Made by a program: the position numbers and the translations under genes
Notes under the pieces: model-generated
Databases searched by the model: none
Told to the model about the DNA's origin: nothing
What the model saw: the letters and a program-made list of their open reading frames with translations, nothing else
From: Bathynomus jamesi
Taxonomy: Eukaryota; Arthropoda; Malacostraca; Isopoda; Cirolanidae
DNA: 64,000 nt
Assembly (NCBI GenBank): GCA_023014485.1
Contig: JAJOZX010000997.1
Coordinates: 251,001-315,000, forward strand
Direction of reading: 5' to 3'
Shown: positions 23,281 to 34,345 of the stretch, piece by piece
How positions within the stretch are numbered: the first letter of the stretch is position 1
How the letters are laid out: every line of letters starts with the position of its first letter

Positions 23281-23739
23281 CAGGTAAACCTCGATTTACG
23301 ATATTTTGTGTTAACAATGGTGATGAATTAAGACCATCTCCCCATTTGTGATAAAAAAAATTTGCATTAATGATAGCCATTGTTTGGCCAAACTCGCTGA
23401 TGCTTGGACGAGGGAATGCATCTCTTGCACAACCCTTGACTTCAGCCTCTCCAGACTCCCCAGAGGCTGTGTGGGAGTCAGAGTGATGTCTCCACTCCAC
23501 CACAAGAGTCCTCTTAGCCTCAAAGGGGACATGTGATGACGACCAAGCTTGTTCTTAATGATGTGGTGAGGGTTGTTTAATTGTTTTCTATTGATTTTAT
23601 GAGTAGGAATTTTTTTGTGATACATGTGTGTTTGGGACTGGCTGGGAATGTATCCCATTGAACCCCATGTTATAATGAACTTGATTTGCGATAGGGTTTT
23701 CAGGAATGCAACCCCAAATTGTAAATCAAGGTTTACCTG
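23281..23739. mobile_element. Tigger-type MITE inside mariner
   Basis: Ends CAGGTAAACCTCGATTTACG and, on the complement, CAGGTAAACCTTGATTTACA, with TA on each side (23279-23280, 23740-23741). The interior has an unusually GC-rich 100-base core near 23400-23530 and no convincing coding sequence. Confidence 0.85.
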
Positions 23740-24038
23740 TATTATTAAAGTTTATAATTGGAAAAGGACTTTGTGTACACTCAGTATAACCTAACTTGTT
23801 AACACTGTAAGCCTTTATAAAATATATTTTATATATAATCCTAGATCTGAATAGGCTTCATAGGGACTATGGTATAGGTGGTTGTAGTTCTGTAACAGTA
23901 CCTAGCTATATTTGTTTTGCTATTATCTACCAAATTGGTGTGTTCTTTCTGTTTTCAGGTATTTTAAATATACAACTGGTTTAATCTGTAATAAATTTGA
24001 TTTCAGTTGCATTTGCACACTGCCTCATCAACTTACAG

Positions 24039-24104
24039 AAAATGAACCCATTTTTGAAAACCATAAAAGATACTTTTCTAACTATCTACAGTTTTGTTAA
24101 TGAG
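24039..24104 (+). CDS. Candidate host exon 1 (22 codons)
   Basis: A segment preceded by TCATCAACTTACAG and followed by GTTTGATAT, open in one frame: it starts with Lys-Met and reads MNPFLKTIKDTFLTIYSFVN. It is 66 bases, so it begins and ends in phase 0 and would join exon 42897-42969 without shifting frame. The protein stretch is hydrophobic/amphipathic and unlike any TE protein in the window. The sites are of medium quality and the exon is short, so this could be chance. It might hold the initiator ATG (24042). Confidence 0.35.
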
Positions 24105-24416
24105 GTTTGATATAATTATTTGATACTGTAAATACTGTAGCTACTAGAATTACTTGTTACTGACTAATGAATGTAAAAACAGGATGTTGGGTCTACTAGA
24201 CTAATGAGACATTTCAGTCTCCATGCAGTTATTTTGACCAGTGCTATATTTGTATATTCATGTTAAACATTCTCTTAGGTTACTTTAGGATTTCTAAATT
24301 TAATACCATGGTTATTCAGTAGAAAAATAACTTGTGGTTTATTGTAACTGTAATATTATGGTTCTGAAGTAGTTGCATTACTTTATTTATAGGTCTTAGT
24401 ACTGCAAAGGCTTATG

Positions 24417-24767
24417 CAGGAATACCTTGAAATTCATTGTTTTGAATCTCGTTGTTTCGCAGATTCGTCATCAATTTTTTACTACCTATAGTTTCGCAAT
24501 CTGTCATCCATATTCGCAGATTCATCATTTTTTGAAAAAATGTGAAAAAAATGATTGAAATTGACAAAATTCAACTGTTTACCAACGCAATATACATTAT
24601 ATTTTGCCAAAAAATTAGTAGAATTTGATTAATTAATCTGTTTAATAACATAATACAGTAAAATGTTTTCTCATTGAAATATGTTATAATCTACCTCAAA
24701 TTCTGTCATTTCATATTTTGTCGTGTTATGCCAGAATGAATTAATGACGAATTTTGAGGTATTCCTG
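24417..24767. mobile_element. Tigger-type MITE abutting Sola-like S2
   Basis: Ends CAGGAATACCTTGAAATTC and, on the complement, CAGGAATACCTCAAAATTCG; TA follows the right end (24768-24769). The Sola-like element S2 inserted exactly at this junction, using TGTA (the last two bases of the MITE plus TA) as its target. The interior contains repeated GATTCGTCAT-like motifs and no coding sequence. Confidence 0.75.
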
Positions 24768-24769
24768 TA

Positions 24770-27196
24770 GGGTAAATCCAGGTTAAATAGACAGATAAAC
24801 AACACGGTCATGTCTTCAATTTGCATAAAACTTGGTCTGGGGGCATTTTTTAGTGAAAAAAACAAATTCCCTTTTTTTTTTGAAAATCTGTCAAATAGGT
24901 CAAAATTTAGGGTCAGGTCAAATTTTGGCCAAATCGTGACCTAAGAATTTTTAAATCCCTATATCTCGGCTTCTAATTGTCGTAGCTTAATAAATTTATA
25001 TGGATGGAAGCGGAATGAGCTCTAGTTTCCAAAAATGGTACTTTCATTTGGATAATTTAATAAAAAAAAACTTCATTTTGAAAAAAACAAAAAAATTTCA
25101 GGATTTGACATTGAAGGGATCAATTTTAAAAAAAATTTTATTGAAGAAAAATTGTTGCCTGAGCAAAGATCTACCATAATCAGCAATAAAAAGTTAGCTT
25201 ATAGGCCATTATATAGCTTAAAACTTAGTTTTATTAATGCTGGCTTTCTTCATTTTTTATTTATTTATTTTTTTCTATTTTCAGATTTTAATAACTATAT
25301 ATTGAAAGATACAGGTGTACCTAAATATCTACCTAAATAACTTTAAAAAAATGCCAAAAAATAAGAAATTATATTATTGTGATCCTTTAAAAAAACACAA
25401 AAAAAGAATTTTCAATAATATTAAAAAAGTTACGGAACTTATGGCTTCTGTAAGTTATGGAGTTCTTCAAAAGGATTAGCTACTGTGTAGCAATTGCTAC
25501 ACCTTAATAAGTCAACCTGGAATACTGGAATCTGTACCAGCACCAGCAGAAGAGGTTGTACCCACTACAAGAACTGTCCTTTACCAGCAAATGAAGAATC
25601 CTTTGAGCGCAGTAGTAGCTCGTCTACAAATATTTCTACGGCTCCACCTGTTGAGGAAATTTTTTTTGAAGATCCACAACATAATAAGGATATACTTAGC
25701 GATAAAATATTACCATATTTAGATGAGAGCCCCATAAAAACAGGTAAAATATCTTTAAATAACCATATATTTATTTTTTACATAATAAATAATGAAATCT
25801 TTCAATAAACATACGGTATATTTAATTTTTATCTAATTAATAAACCAAATCTCAGTTAGACAACTAACATACATTACATACCTATACATATATATAATTT
25901 AATATTTGTATCTCAATTGTAATTGTAATTATTGTAATTTTATTTTAACTCCCAAAGACTTTTTTGAATTTTGCTCAGTAATTTAGATTGCACAATAATT
26001 TTTTTTTATGTATCCAAAAATGAAATTACAGAAATAGAAAATTCCCTACAAGAGCGTCTCAATTTACCAATTATCCCAATTAAAGGTACCCAAAAATTAC
26101 ATAGATTTATCCCTTTGTCAGCAAACACTTTAAAAGTATATTCATTACCTAACAGTCTTCAGTCAGAAGAAATAAGAAAAATTGTTAGTGGAGAAGTAGA
26201 AGATCATGATGGAGAAGCCGGTGATATCGAAGGAGAGTTAAGCAATAAAGAAATAGAAGTAGGCTCTTTTGTCGGTTGTGTGTACGAAAAAGAATTGTGG
26301 TTAGGACTGGTCGAGTCGTATGATGCAGAATATGATGATTATTTGATTAAATTTCTTTATCCTTCAGGAATAGCACCCTCGTACATTTTTCCTGCAGATG
26401 ATATTTGCCCTGTTCCCCCCGAGAGCATATTTGGAACAGTTAAGTCAAGTTTAAGAGGCGGAACAAGGATACAGTATGTCTTTCCAGCTCAAGATTTAGA
26501 AAATTTCTCAAGAAAACTTAAAACAAATTAGCATATATGTATGAAGTTAGCACTTAGTATGTATCTAGAATGTAAAGAGTAGATACGTATTTAAATTACA
26601 ATTAATAATTACAAATGCTAAGTATATCCTTAGTATATTGTTATCCTACTATTTAATATGTTTAGTTTAATTAAATAAATTTTTGATGATGAAATTCTGA
26701 AAAAATAAAGGAAGCCAGCATTAATAAAATTAAGTTTTAAGCTATATAATGGCCTGTAAGCTAACTTTTTATTGCTGATTATGGTAGATCTTTGCTCAGG
26801 CAACATTTTTTCTTCAATAAATTTTAAAAAAAATTGATCTCTTAAAGGTCAAATCCTGAATTTTTTGTTTTTTCAAAATTAAGTGTTTTTTTATTAAATT
26901 ATCCCAATGAAAGTACCACTTTTGGAAACTAGAGCTCATTCCGCTCCCATCCATATAAAGTTTATTAAGCTACGACAATTAGAAGCCAAGATATAGGGAT
27001 TTAAATAATTCTTAGGTCACGATTTGGCCAAAATTTGACCTGACCCTAAATTTTAACCTATTTGACCAATTTTCAAAAAAATTTAGGAATTTGTTTTTTT
27101 CACTAAAAAACACCCTCAGACCAAGTTTAGTGAATATTGAAGATGTATTAGTGTTATATCAGCACTTCTACCTGTCTATTTATCCTGGATTTACCC
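24770..27196 (+). mobile_element. Sola-like element S2 with ~480-bp TIRs and 4-bp TSD
   Basis: Long inverted repeats (24770 to about 25248, and about 26711-27196) start GGGTAAATCCAGGTTAAATA on the left and GGGTAAATCCAGGATAAATA on the complement of the right end. TGTA flanks both sides (24766-24769, 27197-27200). The GGG start, long TIRs and 4-bp duplication match S1, although the TIR sequences differ. Between the TIRs lie parts of an S1-related transposase without the catalytic core, so it is non-autonomous. Confidence 0.8.
25351..26531 (+). pseudogene. Sola-like S2 transposase: N- and C-terminal domains only
   Basis: The ATG at 25351 opens YYCDPLKKHKKRIFNNI; after a frame change a LLCSNCYTL segment follows. 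This is the same CDPxxxH...CxxC module as in S1. The C-terminal frame (25971-26531) has ERLNLPIIPIKGTQKLHRF and a VGSFVGCVYEKELWLGLVES segment, then FLYPSGIAPSYIFPAD, matching S1's GTQKLHHL and FLHPHGPNPSFVYPG regions. The central region with the FSDG and SHGKGPCDG motifs is deleted. An intron-like break lies between about 25745 and 26000. No direct resemblance to a host protein was recognised; the C-terminal part looks like a small beta-rich domain. Confidence 0.7.
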
Positions 27197-27392
27197 TGTA
27201 CCTATTTCTGCCTAGGGTTGGCTAATTTGTATAAATAGTGCTATTTGCTGTTAAAATATTTTTCTTTGTAAATTAGATGCAGGATAAGTTGCAATGAAGT
27301 GTAAAATGTAAGGCCTGTCATGCAACTTGCATTTAATTTTTCAGTTTTAAATATAACTCAATATACAGCTACAATAGGCATGGTATATAGTA

Positions 27393-27770
27393 CAGTAAAA
27401 CCTGCACTATCCGGCAATCAACTATCTGGAAAACTTTAGAAACTGGCAAATTTCATATTAGGCCAATACAATTCACCAATCTAGAAACTGGGAAGCTTTC
27501 CAATGCCATCCAGAAAAATCTAGAACATCCTTAACATTTTTAATAAAATAAGACAATTTTTACCAATTGTCCCTTACATACTTGGCATAGTGTTTATGTT
27601 GATTACAATATAGTTTACATTGGTGTACAGTGCAGTATAGCCAAAATTTGAGTTTTACTATTATTGTCCATTGGTTTTTCCAAGGTTAATGGTACCCTCA
27701 GATAACTGGAAAATTTAGACAACCAGAATGGCCTAATCCCCAGGCTTGCTGGATAACAAAGGCTTTACTG
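27393..27770. mobile_element. Tigger-type MITE
   Basis: Inverted ends CAGTAAAACCTGCACTATCC and, on the complement, CAGTAAAGCCTTTGTTATCC, flanked by TA (27391-27392, 27771-27772). Length 378 bases, no coding sequence. Confidence 0.85.
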
Positions 27771-27830
27771 TACTTAGATTTTAAGAAAATTAAACAAAAA
27801 CTGAACGTAATGGAAATAAGATGGGCTATC

Positions 27831-28222
27831 TTCTAGGATAATTAAATCCACTTTAGTCCAAATAAGTAGGCCCTAATGGTAAATGACAAATACTATAGTT
27901 TTTCTTTTTCATGATGCTAGCCTGATGCGGGCAATGGGTCACTCGCAAAGAGGTCCCAAAAATATAGCTTCCCTCACCAGCTATCTGCGAAGCAGATAGG
28001 ATCCAGCTTTGGGACAGGATCTAGGGTTTAAAGCAGCCTAACCCAGCTACATTTAGAACCTCAATATAAGCAAAACACTCGCTGGGACCTTTGGGACCTC
28101 TTTGCGAGTGACCTGTTGCCCCTGTTGGGCTAGTATCATGAAAAAGAAAAACTATAGTATTTGTCATTTACCATTAGGGCCTACTTATTCGGACTAAAGT
28201 GGATTTAATTATCTTAGAAGAG
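27831..28222. mobile_element. Palindromic MITE with ~130-bp inverted arms
   Basis: The arms run from CTTCTAGGATAATTAAATCC on the left to GGATTTAATTATCTTAGAAG on the right. They include matching blocks such as ATGACAAATACTATAGTTTT and GTCACTCGCAAAGAGGTCCC. The centre (about 27965-28090) is single copy. No target duplication could be defined, so the superfamily is not assigned. Confidence 0.75.
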
Positions 28223-28384
28223 TTCCTTGTTCCATGCACGGTCTGTGTGTATCATAAAAAACCTCAGGGACCCATTCGGAGTTCATTCCCATATATATAT
28301 ATAATTCCTCACTAAAAGTTTGGATTTTTCCTTCCCACCCACTCAAACAGGTTCAGGAAATTGGATGCATTAAAAAAAGCTGCT

Positions 28385-28500
28385 TTTCCTATGACTTGGT
28401 GGCCAGTGTTGATGATGTCACAGTTTTATTGTCGTACTCCAATTCAGTCAAGAAACTTTGTGAAAACTTGCAGGTGGAGCAGTCTAAGATTTGTTTTAAG
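28385..28500 (+). pseudogene. Short LINE reverse transcriptase fragment with DD box
   Basis: One frame reads YDLVASVDDVTVLLS followed by SVKKLCENL, close to the YVDDVTVL catalytic box of LINE reverse transcriptases. It is cut on the right by the TA array at 28505. It is too short to place in a clade. Confidence 0.5.
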
Positions 28501-28501
28501 T

Positions 28502-28504
<3 letters not shown>

Positions 28505-28558
<54 letters not shown>
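28505..28558. repeat. (TA)n microsatellite
   Basis: About 27 perfect TA dinucleotides, followed by a short G/C homopolymer-rich stretch (28585-28645). Confidence 0.95.
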
Positions 28559-28561
<3 letters not shown>

Positions 28562-29380
28562 ATGCAGGAAGGAGGGGCCAAGGGTGAATGCCCACAAAAA
28601 GGCTCCCCCCCCCTCCCCTCCATTGCAAGAGAGTGAGAGGGGCTTATTTAAATTTAAGCATGATGTAGCTTGTTGCTGAATATCCATGAATATAATAGGT
28701 TAGAATAGTTCCTAAATGATAAACAGTAATTTGTTTAAATTTAATTTGGCTTACAGTAATCATTTCATACTAGTAGTGGTAGTCGTAAGGCAGTTTCACC
28801 TGTATACTGTGTATGTATGTAACAAAATAAGCATTGTGTTTTGGCTATATAAGTGATACTTAAAGTTCAAAACTCACATTTATATTTTTTTTTAAGATTT
28901 TAGAAAATCTCTCATGAAGTATAAATACAGTGGGCCCTCGTTGTTTAAAAATAAAAAGTGAGGCTCACTGTTCGTGGTTTTTCAAATTCGTGATGACCCA
29001 TTTTACTACCATGTTTCTGTAAATTCACAACTGACTCCCCAAATTTGTGATTTTGTCTGCCATGCTACCCACGCAGATTGATGCAGGCTCAGTTGTGCTG
29101 TGTCTTTCACTGAGTAAGGTTGTCAGTTCATACTCTTCAATGCCAGTGTACTATATTTAGTTGTTTATAAAGTATTATTGCTTTACATATAATGTAAAAT
29201 TTTGAGGAATAATCTTTAGGAGAATATTCTCTGAACTGAGAATTTTCAAGAATTTTCTTTTTTAGAACATCTGAGGAGTTTTTCAACTATTCCGATACAA
29301 CTTAACTTCAGTTCCTGTCAAAATGGAGAAATTCTAAGTCAGAAGTTAATGATAGGATGAGTGAAGAAAAAAATAAATTA

Positions 29381-32300
29381 TAGGCCGGGCTGAAACTCAA
29401 GATAGAATTAATCAGAGTCATTAGCAGTTGGCTTTTGATAGAAAAATAAGATTCCTGAAAAAAATAATTGGTGGCCACCAACGTGTGTCCGGCCACCCCC
29501 ATTTTTGTAAAAACATCTAATGCTGCACTAGCAAAATCAGGAAAATGGCAATATCTCTTCTTCTGAACATGCTAGAGAGATGGTTTGCATACCAAAAGAT
29601 GCAGAATTTGATTTAGAACACATTATTAAGAGTGGTATTGTTTCATAAAACCTTTAGTTTTTGAGTTATTTTAGAAAAACTAATTTTTGGGGCCCATAGA
29701 CCCCCTTTCAACGGACCTTAGTGACAAAAGAAATTCTAAAATAAGCATGATTTGGCTTTTTGATTACTAACATTGCCCTAAAAGGATGTTGACATGGACA
29801 TAGTGATCACATGATATGACTTTTCCTTGTTATCTTGTTATCTTGTTTTTTTTTCAGGTGCCTTTGTTATAAGTTTCCAACTGCAATTTGTCATTGAATT
29901 CAACATTTGCAATATAAAGTATGACTTCTACAAGGAAAACAGTTGCTAAAGTACTTGGTGATGTACGTTTTATGCCAGCAGAATAGTTTCCTTTAGGGAA
30001 ATTGCCTACGTTGAAGCAAGTTAATGAAAGGTGTTTGTGTTTCGGAGACTATAAAACAGATGCTGTACTGAGAGCTACTTCTGAGGAATTGCATAAATTG
30101 TGGGTCACATATAATGTTTATCCAATATCAGTAAATGCCATAGAGAGCCGACTGAAAACCCAAATAAAGGAATTCAACCGCCTTCTGAAGTATGACAAAA
30201 AGAAAAGGGGACCTAAATATCATCAAGATCTGGATGATTTTCTGAAAACTGTAAACATTTTATTTGACATATATCAACATGATCACAAACTGTTGGCAGA
30301 TACAGAGAAAAAGCACTTACTAAAAATGACTGAATCCGATTACCAGTTTTATGAGGTAGGTCTGTTGATTGAATTTCAAGTTGTAAATTATTAATTAATT
30401 ATTAATATTATCAATTATTAATAATTTGCTACAATTTTTAAAGTGCATTTAATAAGTTAGTAATATCAATAATACACTATTAATGATGTTAATGATAAGT
30501 AATATTTTAGTATTTTCTCATTTTTGTAAGAATTTCAATTTACATATAGAAACCCATAGATAAAAGATACATTATAGTGTAATGAAATATAATCACTTTG
30601 TAGGACCAGAAAACAACTAGGCATGGTTACTGTACCCTGAAAGAAGTCCCAGAAACAGCCACTGACTTAAAATTCAAATCACGGGTTATTCAATCTCAAA
30701 AAGCAAAAGAATCAGTTCCTCCTCCTCCATCCTCCTGAACCTATGGACATTCCTGAGTTGACAGATAGCGACAGTTGTAATGATTCATTTGATGCAGACT
30801 ATGTTCCAGAAGTCTCAACATTACAGAACAGAACTAGATTACGCTCATTAGCTGAAGCATGTGACAGGTATAGTACTGAAAGATAAATCTTTTAATACAG
30901 CTTAAAGTGAAATCATTGTGACTAAGAGATTAAGATTACCAATAAATTATTCATTGACAATAGATATGTAAATCTACTTTAAATATCCTAACGGATATCA
31001 AGTAAGTGATAGAGCAGGAGCGGCTATTGGTTCTGCTACATTGGTGGACTTTGGAGTAATCACCCCAGATAACATACAAAATGTTATTGATAAGTATGTT
31101 TTTAATCACTCTAGATATTACATTTCTTAGCTTCTGCTATAAGTTCTAAATCACCAGATTTACTATTATTTTTAATTAGCGTCAAAATTTCTATTTTGTA
31201 TTTATATTAATTAGTTTCAAACAGGACACTGACATTTGTATTTTGTATATTTGTATAATGCTAATGCAGTAATGCATGGCCAATATTTTTGAAATACTTT
31301 TCAGAAACAAGTTGAGAAGGGAGAGAGCTGAAAGGAAGAAGGAAGAAGTGATATTTGAAAAAGTGACTGGCATTGACTTTGATGGTAGAAAGGATGCTAC
31401 ACTTGCTGTTAACAAAGTAAATGAAAAGTATTACACATCCACAATCCTAGAGGAACATTATGTCATTACTGGAGAGCCAGGTAAATGGAAATGATTGTCA
31501 TACAGTTATAGGCATTATGCTGTTATATTACTGTACTATAAAGTAATATTTCAATTACTTAAAATTTTTCTTTTTAAGTGGCAACTGTCCAGTTAACTTT
31601 ATTCCTTCCTTTTTCATTTTTATTTAATTGTAAAATTAATTACATTTATTTTCAGATGATTTCTACCTCAACCATTTTACCCCGGAGAGTGGCAAAGGCA
31701 TTGACATTGCTCATGGCATTTATAAGATCATTAAAGGGACAGAACTTGAGGCCAAATTAAACTTAGTTAAAGCATATGGGACAAATACTAACACAGGACA
31801 TATGCATGGGTCAATCAGATATTTGGAAATGTTTTTAGGGCAACCTCTTCAGTGGGATATTTGTCTTCTGCATCTAAATGAATTGCCACTTAGACACATC
31901 TTCATAACTTTAGATAGGACAACAAAAAGTCCAGACAAATTTTCTGGCCCTATTGGTTCTCAGCTCAATGGGGATGTGTCAGAATGGAATGTTGTGGACT
32001 TCAAATCTATACCTTATCCTGCATTTGTGCTTCTACCAAATGAGGTGGTCAATAATTTATCAACAGACCAATACTATGGATACTGCATCTGCTGGGCAAT
32101 TATTACTGGTGAAGTGGATGAAGACCTTGCACTCTTAGAAGTTGGCCTGCTAAATCACTCTCGATGGCTCACCTTAGCCTGTAGAATTCTTCGCTTTTAT
32201 GTTTCACAAAAAAGACCCAGTAAGAACCTCAAAAATCATAGTAGAATTCATCATCAAAGTATACTTTCACAGTTGGTTCAATATCAAGGCTAATAAGAGG

Positions 32301-33345
32301 CTAAGTGATGGGTTAAGAAACCTATTCAATATGATCCAAAGAGTAAATAAATTCCCTGACAGGAAAATTAGAGAAATTTGTTATGACGTATTAAACAATA
32401 ACAGCTATTTTGCTCATGGTGAAAATATTTTAGTTGGAATGCTGGCTGATGAAGATGAAGAGGTGAGGAGGTGTGCTGTCAATAAAGTTCTGTGTCTGAG
32501 GGGAGTTATAGAGGATTTTGATGATGAATCTGGTAGTAGCAATGATTTTGCAGGTGGAATAATTGAAAGTGATGATGAGAATGAAGAGGATCATGAAGGT
32601 GGTACTGATGAATATCCTGCTATAGATGAGAATGTTAGGGTCTTTAGAAAGCCAATCATCAATTTCAAAGCTTCTGCATACCACAAGCTGTCTGCTATGT
32701 CCCACTGGGAAACTGTTCCACCTGTATTAAAAGAATTCAGTAATGATGAACTGCGTGATATCATTAATACCGCATTGAAACTGGATCATGAATGCCACAG
32801 TCAGAATGTTGAAAGGCACATCAAGCTTGTCACTGAAGCATCCTTGGCTGTTGTAGGTTAATTGTATAATTTAATGTTTGGCGTTTTGGAATGTCAAAAA
32901 GCATTTTCAATGAATTTAAAATGGCTGATTTTGATTGCTGATTGAAAACCACCAATACATGTCAATTTGCAGCTTGAGAATGTTTTATTGTGTTGACATT
33001 CAGTTGAAAGGGGGTCTATGGGCCCAAAAAATTAGTTTTTCTAAAATAACTCAAAACCTAAAGGTTTTATGAAAAAACACCACTCTTAATACTTTGTTCT
33101 AAATCAAATTCTGCATCTTTTGGTATGCAAACCATCTCTCTAACATGTTCAGAAGAAGAGAGATTGCCATTTTCCTGATTTTGCTAGTGTGGCATTAGAT
33201 GTTTTTACAAAAACGGGGGTGGCTGGACAGACGTTGGTGGCCACCAATTATATTTTTCAGGAATCTTATTTTTATATCAAAAGCCAACTGTTAGTCACTC
33301 TGATAAATTAAAATCAAACAAAAATTATAGTTTCAGCCCAGCCTA
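29381..33345 (+). mobile_element. Element X: unclassified DNA transposon with ~345-bp TIRs
   Basis: Inverted repeats of about 345 bases (29381-29722 and 33002-33345) start TAGGCCGGGCTGAAACT on the left and TAGGCTGGGCTGAAACT on the complement of the right end. They contain the shared block TGGTATGCAAACCATCTCT. No convincing target duplication is present; the flanks match hAT-2 copy b on each side, with about 30 bases of it missing at the junction. A multi-exon plus-strand gene fills the interior. I cannot assign a superfamily with confidence; IS3EU was considered because of a TATAGG-like end. Confidence 0.8.
29921..32861 (+). pseudogene. Element X transposase candidate, multi-exon
   Basis: Exons by AG/GT sites: 29921-30355, 30604-30867, an unclear one near 30990-31095, 31305-31480, 31656 to about 32861. 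The start ATG is followed after about 20 codons by an in-frame TAG. N-terminal half: basic, helical. Middle: SDRAGAAIGSATLVD. Main part: DFDGRKDATL, HIFITLDRTTKSPDKFSGPIG, YYGYCICWAIITGEVDEDLALL, then LNHSRWLTLACRILRFY and a ENILVGMLADEDEEVRRCAV segment, with a frameshift near 32225. I have seen HSRWLT-type proteins as lineage-scattered, repeat-associated genes in invertebrates. The conserved D residues and RW motif suggest an RNase H-like transposase, but no DDE assignment is certain. Confidence 0.6.
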
Positions 33346-33399
33346 TCAGTATAAAGACTGTATTTCAATTCAAAGTACAGTATTTACCAGGGATGGCAA

Positions 33400-34090
33400 T
33401 GATTAAATGAAAATGATTTAATCACCTGATTAAATCAATTGATTTTTTTATTTTTTTATTTTTTCAAAATTATATAGAAATTAATAAAATATATCAGACA
33501 AAACACTTTAGAAACAAATAAAAATATCCCTTATAATAATTAAGTGTTCAATTTCAGTTTTTCAGTATAATAGCTTTTTTATGAAAAAAATCATGATTTT
33601 TTTTTTTTTTTTTTTTCAAAATTATATATAAATTAATAAAATATATCTCAGAAGACACTTTGGAAATAAAAAAATACCCCTTGTAATTATGTGTTCAATT
33701 TCAGTTTTTCAGTATCAGCTTTTTTATGAAAAAATCATGATTTTTTTTAATTATTTGATTTTTTCAAAATTATATATAGAAATTAATAAAATATATCTCA
33801 CAGAACAGTTTAGAAAGAAAAAATATCCCTTGTAATGAAGTATTCAATTTCAGTTTTTCAGTATAATAGCTAATAAATAAAAAAAAATGATTTTTATGAA
33901 AAAATCATATTTTTTATTTTTTTCAAAATTATATGGAAATTAATAAAATATATCATACAAAACAGTTTAGAAACAAATAAAAAATATCCCTTGTAATTAA
34001 GCGTTCAATTTCAGTTTTTCAGTATAATAGCTTTTTTATGAATTTTTTTTTTTTTTTATGATTTTTTCAAAACTATATAGAAATTAATTT
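33400..34090. repeat. AT-rich tandem array within hAT-2 copy c
   Basis: Four to five units matching the array at 7260-7860, each with TTCAATTTCAGTTTTTCAGT and AATTAATAAAATATATC, near 150 bases apart, with poly-T runs. It precedes the transposase stop codon side of copy c. Confidence 0.75.
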
Positions 34091-34345
34091 TTGGTTACCC
34101 TGGTATTTACTCCGATTCTGACAAAATTATTTCTGATTCTGACTCATCAATCATTGCCTTATCATCATCATTGGCTTCTTTGTCTATTTCTTCTTCCTCC
34201 TCCTCCTCCTTCTGCTGTTCTTCTTCTTTTTCTTGATCTTTGCATTCTTCTGTATACTTCTCTGGAACATGAGACTTTTCTGGGCTATCCCCATGTGTTA
34301 AAAGTTTTAGATTGTGAGAAATGTAGGTTAACTTGCCCAGTAGTC

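Larger units (their letters stand above)
22267..23784 (+). mobile_element. mariner-like element with TA target, carrying a nested MITE
   Basis: Inverted ends share GTGTACACAAAGTCCTTTTC (22271 rightward; complement near 23780), with an ACTTTAAT block further in, and TA flanks (22265-22266, 23785-23786). A degraded transposase lies at 22790-23190. A Tigger MITE was inserted near the right end (23281-23739). The copy lacks the N-terminal helix-turn-helix and the first catalytic residues, so it is dead. Confidence 0.85.

Noticed and set aside
25971..26531. Possible host SGF29/Tudor-like gene from the C-terminal beta-rich frame
   Set aside because: The same domain occurs in the S1 transposase, and the frame lies between the ~480-bp TIRs of S2, so it is TE-derived.
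28361..28687. ORFs containing poly Ile-Tyr runs
   Set aside because: These come from the (TA)n array; the same happens at 41356-41607 and 62743-63024.
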